Shown here in pieces: positions 41,437 through 51,536 of a stretch of 64,000 nt of DNA (its first letter is position 1; each line of letters begins with the position of its first letter). The position numbers and the translations under genes are program-made. Source of the stretch: Chlamydiota bacterium (GTDB lineage Bacteria > Chlamydiota > Chlamydiia > Chlamydiales > Rhabdochlamydiaceae); NCBI GenBank assembly GCA_013288005.1, contig JABDCS010000008.1, positions 1-64,000 on the forward strand, read 5' to 3'. A model generated the notes under the pieces. It did not search any database. It was given only the letters and a program-made list of their open reading frames with translations, and was not told the DNA's origin.

Positions 41437-42969
41437 GTGCAAAAAATTCTCGCTCTTTCGACAAGTTTACTTCTTTTTTCAGGATGTGGTGTTGACCTAG
41501 CGGTTATAAAACCATGGGAATATGCACCACCCTCCCCTAATAGCATTTGGAATCCAGCTCCTGTCGCGCATCAATCGCATAAACAAGCAGAAAAAATGAC
41601 GGCGCGCATTATTTCCGCCACACTTCCAGATCAAAAGGAAGCTCTCTCTCTTGCAGAAGTCATTGATATAGCTCTTAAAAATAACTACGCTACCAAAGAA
41701 ACGTGGGCACTTGCACGAGTAGCGGCTGCCACCTATGGGCAATCCCAACAAAATCTTCTGCCTGCCGCAACTGGTTCTTATACATTTGATAGATCGAGAA
41801 GCTTAGGAGGAGCCGCGAGCTCAGGCGGTATTGTTATTGTCGATGATTTTGGAAATGTTGTATCCAGTCCTACCCAAGCGGGAGGAGCTCCCATCACCTA
41901 TTTAAGTGTTTGGGGGCCCCAATTAGCTCTTAGTTATCTCGTTTTTGATTTTGGACAGACACGCTCTACGAGTCGAGCAGCTCTTGAAGCCCTTTATAAA
42001 GCTAATCTTACTCACAATCGCGAAGTCCAATCGGTGATTCAAACGATCACCTCTGATTATTATAATTATCTTTACCAAGTCAAACTCCGAGAATCTTATG
42101 AGCAGGATGTGGCTGATGCCCAGAAAACACTGGATTCGGCCACTAGCAGTTTACGAACAGGCGTTAGGAATGTTTCTGATGTCTTACAAGCAAAATCCCA
42201 ACTTCTACAAAATCAAACCCTCCTTGTTAAACAACGCCAAGCAGTACAAGAAGCTTCCTCACAGCTATTAACCGATATGGGTCTTCCTGCACATCTTTCC
42301 TTTGAAGTAGAAAAGATGCCAGAAAACCCCCGCCTTTTTGAAATCATGGCCAGTGTTAACGAGTTGATTAGCTTAGCTCTTGAAGAGAGATTTGATTTGC
42401 AGGCAGCAGAAGCTGATTTGCGTTCTCGAAACAATATCCTATCAGCTGCAAGGCGAGCGTTATTACCCTCGATTAACAGTAACTTCAATGTGGGACGCAG
42501 CGATTTTCGTGGAACAGGTATTCCTGGCACTATCACCGACCATTACGATTTTGAATTGACATTTACATTGACCTGGCAACTCTTTAATGGTCTCTATAAC
42601 TTGAACACCATTCGAAAGGCTGAAGCTAGCCGTGAATATTCAAAAGCGGCTCTCTATCAGACGGAGCTCCAAGTTATCGAAGATATTACCAACGCAAAAT
42701 CGAGTGTTTCGGTAGCACGTGATGCTATGCGCTATACGCATGATTTTCTAGATGCTGCCGAAGAAGAATACAAAGTCTCTCTCGCACAATATCGCTCGGG
42801 AACTACAGATATTTTACGGGTTATTTCCGCGCAAACATCTCTAGCGAATGCCCGATCAGTACGAGCAGGGGCTTTACAGAGTTGGTACACATCTCTTTCC
42901 ACTCTGGCCTATGCTGCAGGTGTTATTCAACGCGATCCTCGGACATTTCTTCAGGAGTCTTCTCAATGA
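41437..42969 (+). CDS. Outer-membrane efflux lipoprotein (TolC-like)
   Basis: 510 aa from GTG (GGGAG 13 bases before). A lipoprotein signal MQKILALSTSLLLFSGC with Cys17, then OEP-type helical repeats (LSLAEVIDIALKNNYATKETW, LDSATSSLRTGVRNVSDVLQAKSQLL) and a second lobe. It is longer than the other NodT-like gene in this window, with a Gly/Ser-rich loop SRSLGGAASSGGIVIV near residue 115. It is the exit duct of the RND pump genes that follow, coupled by ATGA. Confidence 0.9.
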   Translation: MQKILALSTSLLLFSGCGVDLAVIKPWEYAPPSPNSIWNPAPVAHQSHKQAEKMTARIISATLPDQKEALSLAEVIDIALKNNYATKETWALARVAAATYGQSQQNLLPAATGSYTFDRSRSLGGAASSGGIVIVDDFGNVVSSPTQAGGAPITYLSVWGPQLALSYLVFDFGQTRSTSRAALEALYKANLTHNREVQSVIQTITSDYYNYLYQVKLRESYEQDVADAQKTLDSATSSLRTGVRNVSDVLQAKSQLLQNQTLLVKQRQAVQEASSQLLTDMGLPAHLSFEVEKMPENPRLFEIMASVNELISLALEERFDLQAAEADLRSRNNILSAARRALLPSINSNFNVGRSDFRGTGIPGTITDHYDFELTFTLTWQLFNGLYNLNTIRKAEASREYSKAALYQTELQVIEDITNAKSSVSVARDAMRYTHDFLDAAEEEYKVSLAQYRSGTTDILRVISAQTSLANARSVRAGALQSWYTSLSTLAYAAGVIQRDPRTFLQESSQ

Positions 42970-44093
42970 AATACTACCTTAGTCTAGCCTGCGCTTGTTT
43001 CTGTGCTTGTAGTAAGACCCCTGCGCCTCCCTCTGCTGCTAAAGGAATTTCTGTAAGCACATCTATCGCTTTGGATTGCACAACACCTCGGTATTATGAC
43101 TACATCGGCCATGTGATTCCTCTCAATAGCGTTAAGATTGTCCCCCAAGTTCAAGGGTATCTGACGGACATTTGTTTCAAAGAGGGTCAAGAAGTCAAAG
43201 CCGGAGATACTCTTGCGACCATTGATGAACGCCCTTACAGGGCAGCACTCGCCAAGGCAGAAGCAACATTAGCGCAAACAGTCGTCGCTCTTAAATATTC
43301 TGAAGAGACGATGCAGCGCTATTCTAAGCTTGTTCCTGAAGACTTTGTGTCCCAACTCGATTTCGATAAGTATGTTTCGGCCGTATTGAACGATCAAGCC
43401 CTTGTTAAGCAAAATTTAGCCGACATCGAATTCGCCAAGCTCAATCTAGGGTTCACCTCTATGCAAGCACCCTTTGATGGTGTAGTGGGTGTGCGCCTGA
43501 TCGACGCCGGTAATTACATTCCCGCTAGCACGACTACTCCCATTGTGATTCTAAACCAACTCAGCCCCATTACTGTTGAATTTTATGCCCCTGAGGATGA
43601 CCTGACAGAAATCCGACGCGTGCAATGCATGCATGCTCTACAAACAAGGGTCTATCTAGAAGGTGATGAGAAAAATTCGCATGATGGAACGCTCACGTTA
43701 ATCGATAACCAGGTCGATCAAAATACAGGATCGATTCTCTTACGTGCGACTTTACCTAATGAAGATCGCGCCTTGTGGCCGGGTCAATTTGTTTCCGTCC
43801 GGCTATTGCTCGATTCCATTCCCAACGCGGTGCTAATTCCTCTACAAGCTGTACAAAACAGCCAAAAAGGCCCCTACCTATTTATTGTCAAAGAGGATGG
43901 AACGGCAGATCTTCGTTACGTTAAGCGTGGACAACAAGTCAATGACGAATTTGTTGTTATCGAAGAAGGTTTAAAGGCAGGTGAAACCGTTGTGGTAGAG
44001 GGGCAACTTAACCTCTTTAAAGGCGCCCATGTCGTAGTCCGCAATGACGAACAGACGACCTCCACCTTCAACCCTGGACTTACCCCTCCATGA
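42966..44093 (+). CDS. RND adaptor (AcrA/MexE-type membrane fusion lipoprotein)
   Basis: 375 aa. A lipoprotein-like lead (LACACFCACSKTP), the lipoyl half-motif QVQGYLTDICFKEGQEVKAG, coiled-coil hairpin, MQAPFDGVVGVRLIDAGNYI, and barrel LWPGQFVSVRLLLDSIPNAV. It joins the inner-membrane RND trimer to TolC. ATGA overlaps on both ends (42966, 44090). Start 42966 fits the overlap; the frame open further upstream lies in the previous gene. Confidence 0.92.
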   Translation: MKYYLSLACACFCACSKTPAPPSAAKGISVSTSIALDCTTPRYYDYIGHVIPLNSVKIVPQVQGYLTDICFKEGQEVKAGDTLATIDERPYRAALAKAEATLAQTVVALKYSEETMQRYSKLVPEDFVSQLDFDKYVSAVLNDQALVKQNLADIEFAKLNLGFTSMQAPFDGVVGVRLIDAGNYIPASTTTPIVILNQLSPITVEFYAPEDDLTEIRRVQCMHALQTRVYLEGDEKNSHDGTLTLIDNQVDQNTGSILLRATLPNEDRALWPGQFVSVRLLLDSIPNAVLIPLQAVQNSQKGPYLFIVKEDGTADLRYVKRGQQVNDEFVVIEEGLKAGETVVVEGQLNLFKGAHVVVRNDEQTTSTFNPGLTPP

Positions 44094-47000
44094 ACATTTC
44101 GGCCCCGTTCATTAAACGTCCAGTAATGACTTGCCTCGTAATGGCAGCGATTCTTTTTTTTGGGATTTTTTCTTTTCTTCGACTTCCCGTCAGCGATCTT
44201 CCGAACGTCGACTACCCTACTTTAGAAGTTTCTACTAGCTATCCAGGTGCAAGCCCCGAGACAGTAGCTAGCAACGTAACCTCGATTCTAGAAAAGCAGT
44301 TTTCCACGATTGATGGCGTCAATTTAATTGCCTCAACAAGCACGATAAGCTCGAGCACGATTGTCCTTCAGTTTACTCTTTCTAAATCCATTGAAAGCGC
44401 TTGTGTGGATGTCCAAGCTGCGATCAACAAAGCACAAGCCCTTCTTCCTCTCGACCTTCCCTATCTTCCCACCTATTCCAAAGTTAATCCTTCCTCTACA
44501 CCTATTCTCTATCTCGCTATTACCTCCCCTACGATGCCCCAATGGGATTTATATGATTACGGGACTATTGTCATAGGCCAGCGTCTCAATATGATCGAAG
44601 GCGTGGCCCAAGTTCATACTTACGGGTCTCCTTATGCTGTTCGTGTACGCCTGGACCCTCGCAAACTCGTAGCACGCGACATTGGCCTCAATGAAGTAAG
44701 TAATGTCATTAGAACCCAAAATGTGAATAACCCTATTGGCACACTCAATGGGCCTGCTTCATCTTACACCCTAAGCGCAGATGGCCAACTCCTCAATGCG
44801 GAGGCCTATAACCCTCTTATCCTACGAAGTAAGGATGGAACGATCACGCGCCTTTCCGATGTCGGTTACGCGATGGATAGTATTCTCGAAGATAAAACAC
44901 TCCTTCATTACATCGAAAAAGATATCAACCAACCCTGTGTTGTTCTGGCTATCCAAAAACAAGGCGGCACGAATAGCTTAAATATCATCGAGAAAGTCAA
45001 TGCGCTATTGCCTCAACTCATTGAAGAAGCTCCTTCTTCATTAGAAGTTAAGCGAGTGTTTGACAGAGGGGTGTACATTGAAGAAGCAGTTGACGATGTA
45101 GAGTTCAGCTTACTCGTAGCTTTTGTGCTTGTTGTGGCTGTGATTTTTTTCTATCTAGGTGAATGGATTTCGACAACAATCCCTAGTTGCGCTCTTCCAA
45201 TAACGATCATCGGCACCTTTGCTGTTATGTCCCTCTTGGGCTTTAGCATCGATATCCTCTCATTACTGGGCATTACCCTTTCTATTGGTTATCTGATAGA
45301 CGATGCGATCGTCGTATTAGAAAACATCACGCGCCATGTGGAAATGGGTAAAACACCCTTTCAAGCCGCTCTCGATGGTTCTCGTGAAATTGGGTTTACC
45401 ATTGTTTCGATGACAATGTGCTTGGTTGCGGCCTTTATTCCGCTCCTTTTTATGGGTGGGTTATTAGGGAAGATCTTTCAAGAATTCGCTATTACGATTA
45501 TTGTTGCGGTCCTCATCTCCGGTTTTATTTCCCTTTCTCTTACACCCGCTCTCTCAAGCCGTTTTGTTCGCGCTAAACACCCAACTAATAAAAGCTGGGC
45601 AGAGAAACTATCGGACAACATCAATCAACGACTACTTTCTATCTATAAGCCTTCGCTAGAGTGGACATTGCGTTATCCCGGGATCATTCTCAGCTGTGGC
45701 CTTCTAAGCCTTATCGCCAGCGTCTTCCTTCTCATTGTTCTTCCTAAAGACTTTCTGCCGCCTGACGATCTTGGCTCTGTTGAAGTCTTCAGCGAAGCCG
45801 CCGACGGCACGTCACCTTTTCTCATGCAAAACTATCAAAAAAAGTTGACCGATACCGTCGCCCAACACCCCTCGATTGAATCTATCGTCTCTATAAATGG
45901 GGTACCACAAGATAGCCAAGGCGTCATGTTTCTTAAACTTAAACCCTTTAAGGAGAGAAAGCCTCTTCCCCAAGTGATCGATGAGCTTCGTCAATCGACA
46001 TCCCAAATACCGGGTCTTCGTGTCTTTTTTAAATCTCTTCCACTTATCGATCTGGAAGTGGGGACGGGCTCTTCCCAAGCAACTTACCAATACTCCGTAA
46101 AAGCCCTCGATGAAAAAGCCCTGTACACAGCCGCAGAAGCATTACGATTTAAGTTGCTTAGCAGTGATACCATTACTTCTGTAAATAGTGACCTACACCT
46201 TAGCCAGCCCCAATATAAAATGAAGATTCGAAGAGATCGAGCCTCTCTTTTAGGAGTCAGTGCTGGAGCTATAGAAAACGCCCTACAACTTGCGTATGCT
46301 AATCCTCAACTCTCGCCTATCAACACTCACAATAGTCAATACTACGTCGTAACAGAAACCGTGCCCGAATTTTACAAAGATCCAGGTTCTCTCCGTCAAA
46401 TTTACGTACGGTCGGATAGCGATCACCTGGTTCCGCTCTACACTCTTGTCAAAGCCCAGCAAACTGTGGGCCCTATGTCCGTTAACCACCTCAATACTCT
46501 TCCTGCTGTTACTATATCTTTCGATTTGAAGCCTGGTGTACCTCTCGGTACCGCAGTTGCAGATATCCAAAGAGTAGCTAAGGAGACCCTTCCAGCGGGT
46601 GTTGAGGGTAAAGTTCTTGGAACTGCAGATGTCTTTAAGCAATCTTTCGCTAACTTGAACATCCTTCTAATTGTTACCATTTTCGTCGTCTATGTCATCT
46701 TGGGGATACTCTATGAGAACTTTGTCCACCCTATAACGGTCATGTCCACCTTACCTCCTGCCGCTCTTGGAGGCCTCCTAACTCTTCTCATTCTGAATAT
46801 CCCTCTCTCCCTCTATGCCTTTGTGGGGCTCATCATGTTACTGGGCATCGTGATGAAAAACGGTATCATTATGATCGACTTCGCAAATGATAAAATTGAT
46901 AAGGAGAATAAAGATTTTCGAACAGCGATTATAGAAGCGTGCGTGGTCCGTTTACGGCCCATTCTTATGACAACTGTTGCCGCGATGATGGGGGCTGTTC

Positions 47001-47182
47001 CGATTGCATTGGGTATCGGTGGACTAACGGCCTTAAGCCGACGTCCTTTGGGGATTGTCATCATCGGCGGTCTAATTTTTTCGCAGATTTTGACGCTGTA
47101 TTTCACGCCCGTCATTTTCATCGAGATTGAACAACTACGCGAAAAATATTTTTCGAAGAAAAAAGACCTAAATCAAATTTAG
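44090..47182 (+). CDS. RND multidrug efflux pump (AcrB/MdtBC-like)
   Basis: 1030 aa, the normal RND length. Opening FIKRPVMTCLVMAAILFFGIFSF (helix 1, split as FIKRPVMTCLVM), SYPGASPETVA, the central TM4 IGYLIDDAIVVLEN with the Asp pair used in proton transfer, GREIGFTIVSMT-type loop, and the second-half equivalents (GIVMKNGIIMIDFAND). Exports hydrophobic compounds from the membrane and periplasm using proton flux. It is last in its operon and overlaps the convergent recombinase stop by 4 bases. Confidence 0.95.
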   Translation: MNISAPFIKRPVMTCLVMAAILFFGIFSFLRLPVSDLPNVDYPTLEVSTSYPGASPETVASNVTSILEKQFSTIDGVNLIASTSTISSSTIVLQFTLSKSIESACVDVQAAINKAQALLPLDLPYLPTYSKVNPSSTPILYLAITSPTMPQWDLYDYGTIVIGQRLNMIEGVAQVHTYGSPYAVRVRLDPRKLVARDIGLNEVSNVIRTQNVNNPIGTLNGPASSYTLSADGQLLNAEAYNPLILRSKDGTITRLSDVGYAMDSILEDKTLLHYIEKDINQPCVVLAIQKQGGTNSLNIIEKVNALLPQLIEEAPSSLEVKRVFDRGVYIEEAVDDVEFSLLVAFVLVVAVIFFYLGEWISTTIPSCALPITIIGTFAVMSLLGFSIDILSLLGITLSIGYLIDDAIVVLENITRHVEMGKTPFQAALDGSREIGFTIVSMTMCLVAAFIPLLFMGGLLGKIFQEFAITIIVAVLISGFISLSLTPALSSRFVRAKHPTNKSWAEKLSDNINQRLLSIYKPSLEWTLRYPGIILSCGLLSLIASVFLLIVLPKDFLPPDDLGSVEVFSEAADGTSPFLMQNYQKKLTDTVAQHPSIESIVSINGVPQDSQGVMFLKLKPFKERKPLPQVIDELRQSTSQIPGLRVFFKSLPLIDLEVGTGSSQATYQYSVKALDEKALYTAAEALRFKLLSSDTITSVNSDLHLSQPQYKMKIRRDRASLLGVSAGAIENALQLAYANPQLSPINTHNSQYYVVTETVPEFYKDPGSLRQIYVRSDSDHLVPLYTLVKAQQTVGPMSVNHLNTLPAVTISFDLKPGVPLGTAVADIQRVAKETLPAGVEGKVLGTADVFKQSFANLNILLIVTIFVVYVILGILYENFVHPITVMSTLPPAALGGLLTLLILNIPLSLYAFVGLIMLLGIVMKNGIIMIDFANDKIDKENKDFRTAIIEACVVRLRPILMTTVAAMMGAVPIALGIGGLTALSRRPLGIVIIGGLIFSQILTLYFTPVIFIEIEQLREKYFSKKKDLNQI

Positions 47183-48039
47183 GGACGTGGATGAAACTGT
47201 TCGAAAGCATTCTGTAAGTGAGAATCTGAGATGTGCGTGTAGCGGTCTGTGGTGGCTATACTCGCATGCCCCAAAAGCTCTTGAATAACTCTAATGTCGG
47301 CGCCCCCTTCTAATAGATGGGTGGCAAATGTATGGCGCAAAGTATGAGGAGATATATTCTTCGTAATGCCACACTTTAGGGCGCGCTGCTTTACACATCC
47401 CCAAACAAAGGCTCGTGTAATCCTCAGGCCTCTAGGCCCTAAAAATAAGGGATTACATTTCGCATCATTCGCACCCGATTTTCGAAAATGGAAATAGTGA
47501 TCGATTGCATCTACTGCACATTTACTAATGGGAATAAGACGCTCTTTGCCGCCTTTACCTTTGACCCGAACCCAAGCATCATCTAGATCTTGCACATTGA
47601 GTGCGCATAATTCTGAAACACGTAGACCGCAAGCATAGAGCAAATAAAAAACTGCACGATCACGTGCACCTGCGATTTCATCATAATTGAGAATGTTTAA
47701 AAATTGTACCGCCTCTTCTTGACTCAAGACATCGGGAATTTTCTGCCAAATCGTTGGAGTATCGAGAAAAAGGGTTAGGTCTTCTTGGATTATTTCTTCA
47801 CGCTTGAGAAAGCGAAAAAAGGTCTTCAGGCATGCGATTCCCCTGGCTAGGCTGCTACCAGCAGCTCCTTGAGCTCGCATATACTCAAGATAGCAGAGGA
47901 TACTCGGGCGGTCTAAATTCTTACCGACACGAAGAAAACCTTTAATATCACTCGCATATGCTTCTAAAGTAGCCTTTTTATATCCTTTTTCTGCTGCTAA
48001 AAAGGTGAGAAAATCTTCAATAATGCGATCGTCAACCAT
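47179..48039 (-). CDS. Tyrosine site-specific recombinase, XerC/XerD-type
   Basis: 286 aa. Catalytic residues in order: Arg in CGLRVSELCAL, Lys in GKGGKERLIP, His-x-x-Arg in SPHTLRHTFATHLLEGGAD, His in LGHASIATTDRYTH and the Tyr nucleophile in the same block. Length and N-terminal SAM-like domain fit a chromosome-dimer recombinase acting at dif; XerC versus XerD cannot be told. Not flanked by att sites or phage genes, so a housekeeping role is likely. Confidence 0.92.
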   Translation of the reverse strand: MVDDRIIEDFLTFLAAEKGYKKATLEAYASDIKGFLRVGKNLDRPSILCYLEYMRAQGAAGSSLARGIACLKTFFRFLKREEIIQEDLTLFLDTPTIWQKIPDVLSQEEAVQFLNILNYDEIAGARDRAVFYLLYACGLRVSELCALNVQDLDDAWVRVKGKGGKERLIPISKCAVDAIDHYFHFRKSGANDAKCNPLFLGPRGLRITRAFVWGCVKQRALKCGITKNISPHTLRHTFATHLLEGGADIRVIQELLGHASIATTDRYTHISDSHLQNAFEQFHPRP

Positions 48040-48158
48040 GACTACATACGTAACAAAAATGACTAAAAATGTTCAAAGCTTTAAACCCTCTGATTGTCCC
48101 CTAATCTGGGCGCAAGTTAAAAAAGCCTAGGGCTAAGGAGGGTGTATTCTGGAGGGAA

Positions 48159-48686
48159 TTACTTCCCGTGCTTTTTTTTGAGGGCTTTGAGATGGGGTTC
48201 TAGTTTTTTTCTTTCGCGCTCGGAAAGACGATCAATAAAAAGAACGCCATTGAGGTGGTCATTTTCATGCATGATTACGCGAGCTTTATACCCTTCAACT
48301 TCTTCAGTAAAGGGTTGTCCATCGAGACCCATAGCTTCTACGCGAATATGGTAGGGGCGAGTAACGCTCCCCGCTAAACGAGGGATCGATATGCAACTCT
48401 CGTCTTCCTCCTGTACTCTATCATCTAAAACGGTAATTTTCGGATTGATGAATACTTGGGGTTCGGTCAATTCAATACGTCCATCTTCCCTAGTTATGTA
48501 ATTTCGCAGGACGAACATCCGTAGTGACTTACCAATTTGGGGAGCAGCAAGACCAATCCCATTATTGGCATCCATTGTCTCGACCATATTTTGGGCCAAT
48601 AGAGCCAACTCGTCATTTACTTCTTCAAGAAGAGGCGTTTTTTTGCGCAAAATAGGATCGCCGTAATAAACAATCGATAACTTCAT
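48159..48686 (-). CDS. def: Peptide deformylase
   Basis: 175 aa. Motif 1 GIGLAAPQIG (about residues 43-52), motif 2 written ESCISIP (usually EGCLS; the metal-binding Cys is kept, Gly becomes Ser) and motif 3 HENDHLNG with both His and the catalytic Glu. It removes the formyl group from nascent proteins. It is the distal gene of the tpiA-secG-def operon, starting 5 bases after the secG stop. Confidence 0.96.
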   Translation of the reverse strand: MKLSIVYYGDPILRKKTPLLEEVNDELALLAQNMVETMDANNGIGLAAPQIGKSLRMFVLRNYITREDGRIELTEPQVFINPKITVLDDRVQEEDESCISIPRLAGSVTRPYHIRVEAMGLDGQPFTEEVEGYKARVIMHENDHLNGVLFIDRLSERERKKLEPHLKALKKKHGK

Positions 48687-48691
48687 ACAAA

Positions 48692-48979
48692 CTAGCGCAC
48701 TTGTTCAATCGATGGCAATTCGATGATGCTTTTCCCCCGTCCAAGCGCTCCTGACCATAACGACAATAGCACACAGCTAAGGACAAAAATAACAGCCAAC
48801 CAAGCGGTAATCTTTTTTAAAACCGCAGCCGTTGAAGTACCAAATAGGGATTCTCCTGGATCTCCTCCAAAAGAAGCGCCAAGGCCCATGCTCTTGCTCT
48901 CTTGAACCAAGACGATAAGGCACGTAACCATGCAAATAAGCATAAAGAAGGCAAGTGCGATATAAAACATGACCATCAT
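48692..48979 (-). CDS. secG: Protein translocase subunit SecG
   Basis: 95 aa with two membrane helices and the conserved loop VLVQESKSMGLGASFGG between them, as in SecG. It is the accessory subunit of SecYEG. I start at 48979 because ATGA overlaps the tpiA stop; the frame is open 5 codons further. The C-terminal tail is hydrophilic. Confidence 0.92.
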   Translation of the reverse strand: MMVMFYIALAFFMLICMVTCLIVLVQESKSMGLGASFGGDPGESLFGTSTAAVLKKITAWLAVIFVLSCVLLSLWSGALGRGKSIIELPSIEQVR

Positions 48980-49740
48980 GATGACTTCCCGCAAGTAATA
49001 AGTTGAGCAAATTGCTGTGGCTGAAGCGAAGCTTTTCCAATAAGAGCCCCATTAATATCCGACTTCTGAAGCAATGAACCTACATTGTCAGATGTTACTG
49101 AACCGCCATAAAGAAGCGGAATTTTTTGAGCGGCTTCACTCCCCCACCGATCCGATAGAAAAACACGTAAAATAGAATGAGCTTCTTGCGCAAGTTCTGG
49201 GGTGGCGGCCTGTCCCGTACCAATCGCCCAAATCGGCTCGTAAGCAATAGAGAGATGAGCCGTGTCTTTTTCCGTTAGTCCTTTAAGAGCGGCCGTAAGC
49301 TGTGTCTTTAAGACCTCTTCGACCCTTCCCTGCTCACGTTCCTGCTTTGATTCTCCTACACACAGAAGAGGCTGTAGCCCCTGAGCCAAAGCTTGGTCTA
49401 TCTTTGCCTTGATCATCGCGTTATTCTCTTGATAAATCGTTCTTCGTTCGGAATGACCAATAATGCAGAAATGGGCTCCTGCGTCTTTAACCATCGCAGC
49501 TGACACCTCACCTGTAAAGGCTCCATGCGGCTCTTCAGCTACATTTTGTGCGCCCAGAAGAATCTTAAGATTTTTTTCGCGAATACAGTGAGCTGCCGAC
49601 GCAATAGCAGTATAAGGCGGTGCAATCCAAATTTCAGCATCACTAAGGGGCAACAGACGAGAGAACTCTTCGAGAAACTGCTTGGTTTCCTCGATAGTTT
49701 TATTCATCTTCCAATTGGCGGCAAAAATCCGTCTTTTCAT
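48976..49740 (-). CDS. tpiA: Triosephosphate isomerase
   Basis: 254 aa. Catalytic Lys in AANWKMN, His in IIGHSERR and Glu in AYEPIWAIGTG, plus the phosphate loop YGGSV. It interconverts the two triose phosphates in glycolysis. Gene order tpiA-secG-def is reminiscent of other Chlamydiae (established for tpiA-secG in many bacteria). An AT-rich, repeat-bearing space lies upstream. Confidence 0.97.
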   Translation of the reverse strand: MKRRIFAANWKMNKTIEETKQFLEEFSRLLPLSDAEIWIAPPYTAIASAAHCIREKNLKILLGAQNVAEEPHGAFTGEVSAAMVKDAGAHFCIIGHSERRTIYQENNAMIKAKIDQALAQGLQPLLCVGESKQEREQGRVEEVLKTQLTAALKGLTEKDTAHLSIAYEPIWAIGTGQAATPELAQEAHSILRVFLSDRWGSEAAQKIPLLYGGSVTSDNVGSLLQKSDINGALIGKASLQPQQFAQLITCGKSS

Positions 49741-49795
49741 CGGCTAAAATAGGATCCAATTAAATTTTGTTTTGAAACAAAAAACGAGGAATCCT

Positions 49796-49960
49796 CATTT
49801 TTAGACACCCTCTTTGACAATACGCACCTATTCTACTCAAATTAGCAAAGTTAAGTAAAGAATAGAGCCCTATCAATTTCAGGACTCTTTGAGTCTTTTC
49901 GCTTCAAAATAGGTGAGTAAATATACGAAAATTGCTATTAACTTCGCAATTTGAATCGAA
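49796..49960. repeat. Degenerate copies of the dispersed element in the tpiA-xseA space
   Basis: The 319-bp gap between divergent tpiA and xseA holds no gene. It has CACCCTCTTT (49806-49815, edge sequence inverted), a TTTCAGGACTCTTTGAGTC core (49878 on) and TTTTCGCTTCAAAATAGGTG (49898 on), the reverse complement of the 2791 arm with few changes. A small GAGGAATCCTC palindrome stands at 49787-49797. Confidence 0.5.
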
Positions 49961-50059
49961 AAGCGTTCAAAATAATTCTCCAGAGGAAATAACCTAAGAG
50001 CGTCTAAACTTAAGGCTTCTTATCTTTAAGAGACCATACTGGGGGTTTTGTAAAAAAAT

Positions 50060-51385
50060 ATGTCTATTCTTACCGTCACGCAACTCACGCAGGTTATCAA
50101 GCAACATCTTGAAAGCCGCTTTACAGAATTGAAAGTGAGCGGTGAGATCACCAATTTGAAGGAACAATCCTCAGGTCATATCTATTTTACTCTTAAGGAC
50201 CAAGACGCACAAATCTCTGCAGCTTTTTTTCGAGGCAATAGCAAAAATTTGCGTCGCCCTTTAAAAAATGGCGATCAGGTGATTGTAAAAGGGGGGTTGA
50301 ATGTGTATGCCCCTCGAGGAAATTATCAAATCATTGTTCGCGAAATTGAATTTGCGGGTGTTGGAGAACTTCTTCTCTATCTGCATGAAATGAAGAAAAA
50401 ACTTGATGAAAGAGGATGGCTTGCAGTTGAAAGGAAGAAGCCCCTTCCGAAATATCCCAAGACAATTGGAGTGATTACAAGCCCAACTGGGGCAGTTATT
50501 CAAGATATTTTACATGTTTTAAGCCGGCGGTTCGCTAGCTTTCACCTGGTTCTTTATCCTGTTAAAGTACAAGGAGAGGGAGCCGCTTTAGAAATCTCGA
50601 CCGCTATCCAAGAATTCAACCGGCATCAGTTAGCAGATGTCATCATTGTTGGTAGAGGTGGTGGAAGCCTAGAGGATCTCTGGGCCTTCAATGAAGATCC
50701 CGTTATTGATGCTATTTATCACTCTGACATTCCCATAGTCACCGCTATTGGCCATGAAACAGATACCTGTCTTTCTGATCTTGTCGCCGACAAACGCGCC
50801 CCAACCCCTTCTGCTGCAGCCGAAATTGTGCTACAAGAGAAAGCCTCGCAAACGCAATTTCTCGCGGATTGTCAAAAAGCCCTTCAAACTACGCTACGCC
50901 TTTTATTGGCCCAGCATCGCTCGCATCTCAATGGATTATCACGGCAACCTATTTTCACTTCTGCCTATGCCCTTCTAGGAACATTTCTTCAGTCAGTGGA
51001 TGAAATACGTTCATCTGTCACAATTTCTATAGGTCGATTATTGGTGGAGAAAAGACATGCTCTTGAGACTGCAAAAAAAACTATTCACGCCTTGCAGCCT
51101 ACTAGCCAAATTCATGCGCTTACCCACCGTTTACGTCTCATGGAAAAATCTCTTGATGCCGGGTTTCCTTCTACTCTCAAGAGGAGGAAGGAACAATTAT
51201 ACCAATTAGCTCAACATTTGAAGGCTATCGATCCTAAGAATCTTTTGACAAAGGGATATTCCATTCTTTTACGGGAAAATGGTCAATCTGTGCTTGTATC
51301 TTCTCAAGACGTAAACCCAGGAGAACGATTACGAGCCCTTTTTCACGATGGCCAGGTAAAGCTTCAAGTTACAGCCGATCAATAA
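50060..51385 (+). CDS. xseA: Exodeoxyribonuclease VII large subunit
   Basis: 441 aa. N-terminal OB-fold (VSGEITNLKEQSSGHIYFTLKD), then the XseA core: PKTIGVITSPTGAVIQDIL, VGRGGGSLEDLWAFNEDPV and GHETDTCLSDLVADKRAPTPSAAAE. It degrades single-stranded DNA in complex with XseB. The start has no strong ribosome site. xseB lies 208 bases on, with a hairpin (51403-51423) and a repeat between them, unlike the usual tight pair. Confidence 0.96.
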   Translation: MSILTVTQLTQVIKQHLESRFTELKVSGEITNLKEQSSGHIYFTLKDQDAQISAAFFRGNSKNLRRPLKNGDQVIVKGGLNVYAPRGNYQIIVREIEFAGVGELLLYLHEMKKKLDERGWLAVERKKPLPKYPKTIGVITSPTGAVIQDILHVLSRRFASFHLVLYPVKVQGEGAALEISTAIQEFNRHQLADVIIVGRGGGSLEDLWAFNEDPVIDAIYHSDIPIVTAIGHETDTCLSDLVADKRAPTPSAAAEIVLQEKASQTQFLADCQKALQTTLRLLLAQHRSHLNGLSRQPIFTSAYALLGTFLQSVDEIRSSVTISIGRLLVEKRHALETAKKTIHALQPTSQIHALTHRLRLMEKSLDAGFPSTLKRRKEQLYQLAQHLKAIDPKNLLTKGYSILLRENGQSVLVSSQDVNPGERLRALFHDGQVKLQVTADQ

Positions 51386-51402
51386 AAGAATCTGTACTTG
51401 GT

Positions 51403-51423
51403 AAGTTCTGTTGATTCCAGAAC
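51403..51423. repeat. Small hairpin between xseA and xseB
   Basis: AGTTCTG / CAGAACT with a seven-base loop, 18 bases after the xseA stop; no T-run directly after it. Confidence 0.35.
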
Positions 51424-51536
51424 TGTTAAGGAGATTTTTTCATCAAGTTTTCGTCCGATTTTTTATCCTTTTACAAGTATTTCAATCCAGCTATTGGGTG
51501 TAATAGCAATAAAAGGTATATTTTCTTCGGATTCCT

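Noticed and set aside
47179-48039. Tyrosine recombinase as a sign of a prophage or integrative element
   Set aside because: Length and motifs fit housekeeping XerC/D, and no phage genes, tRNA target or att repeats flank it.
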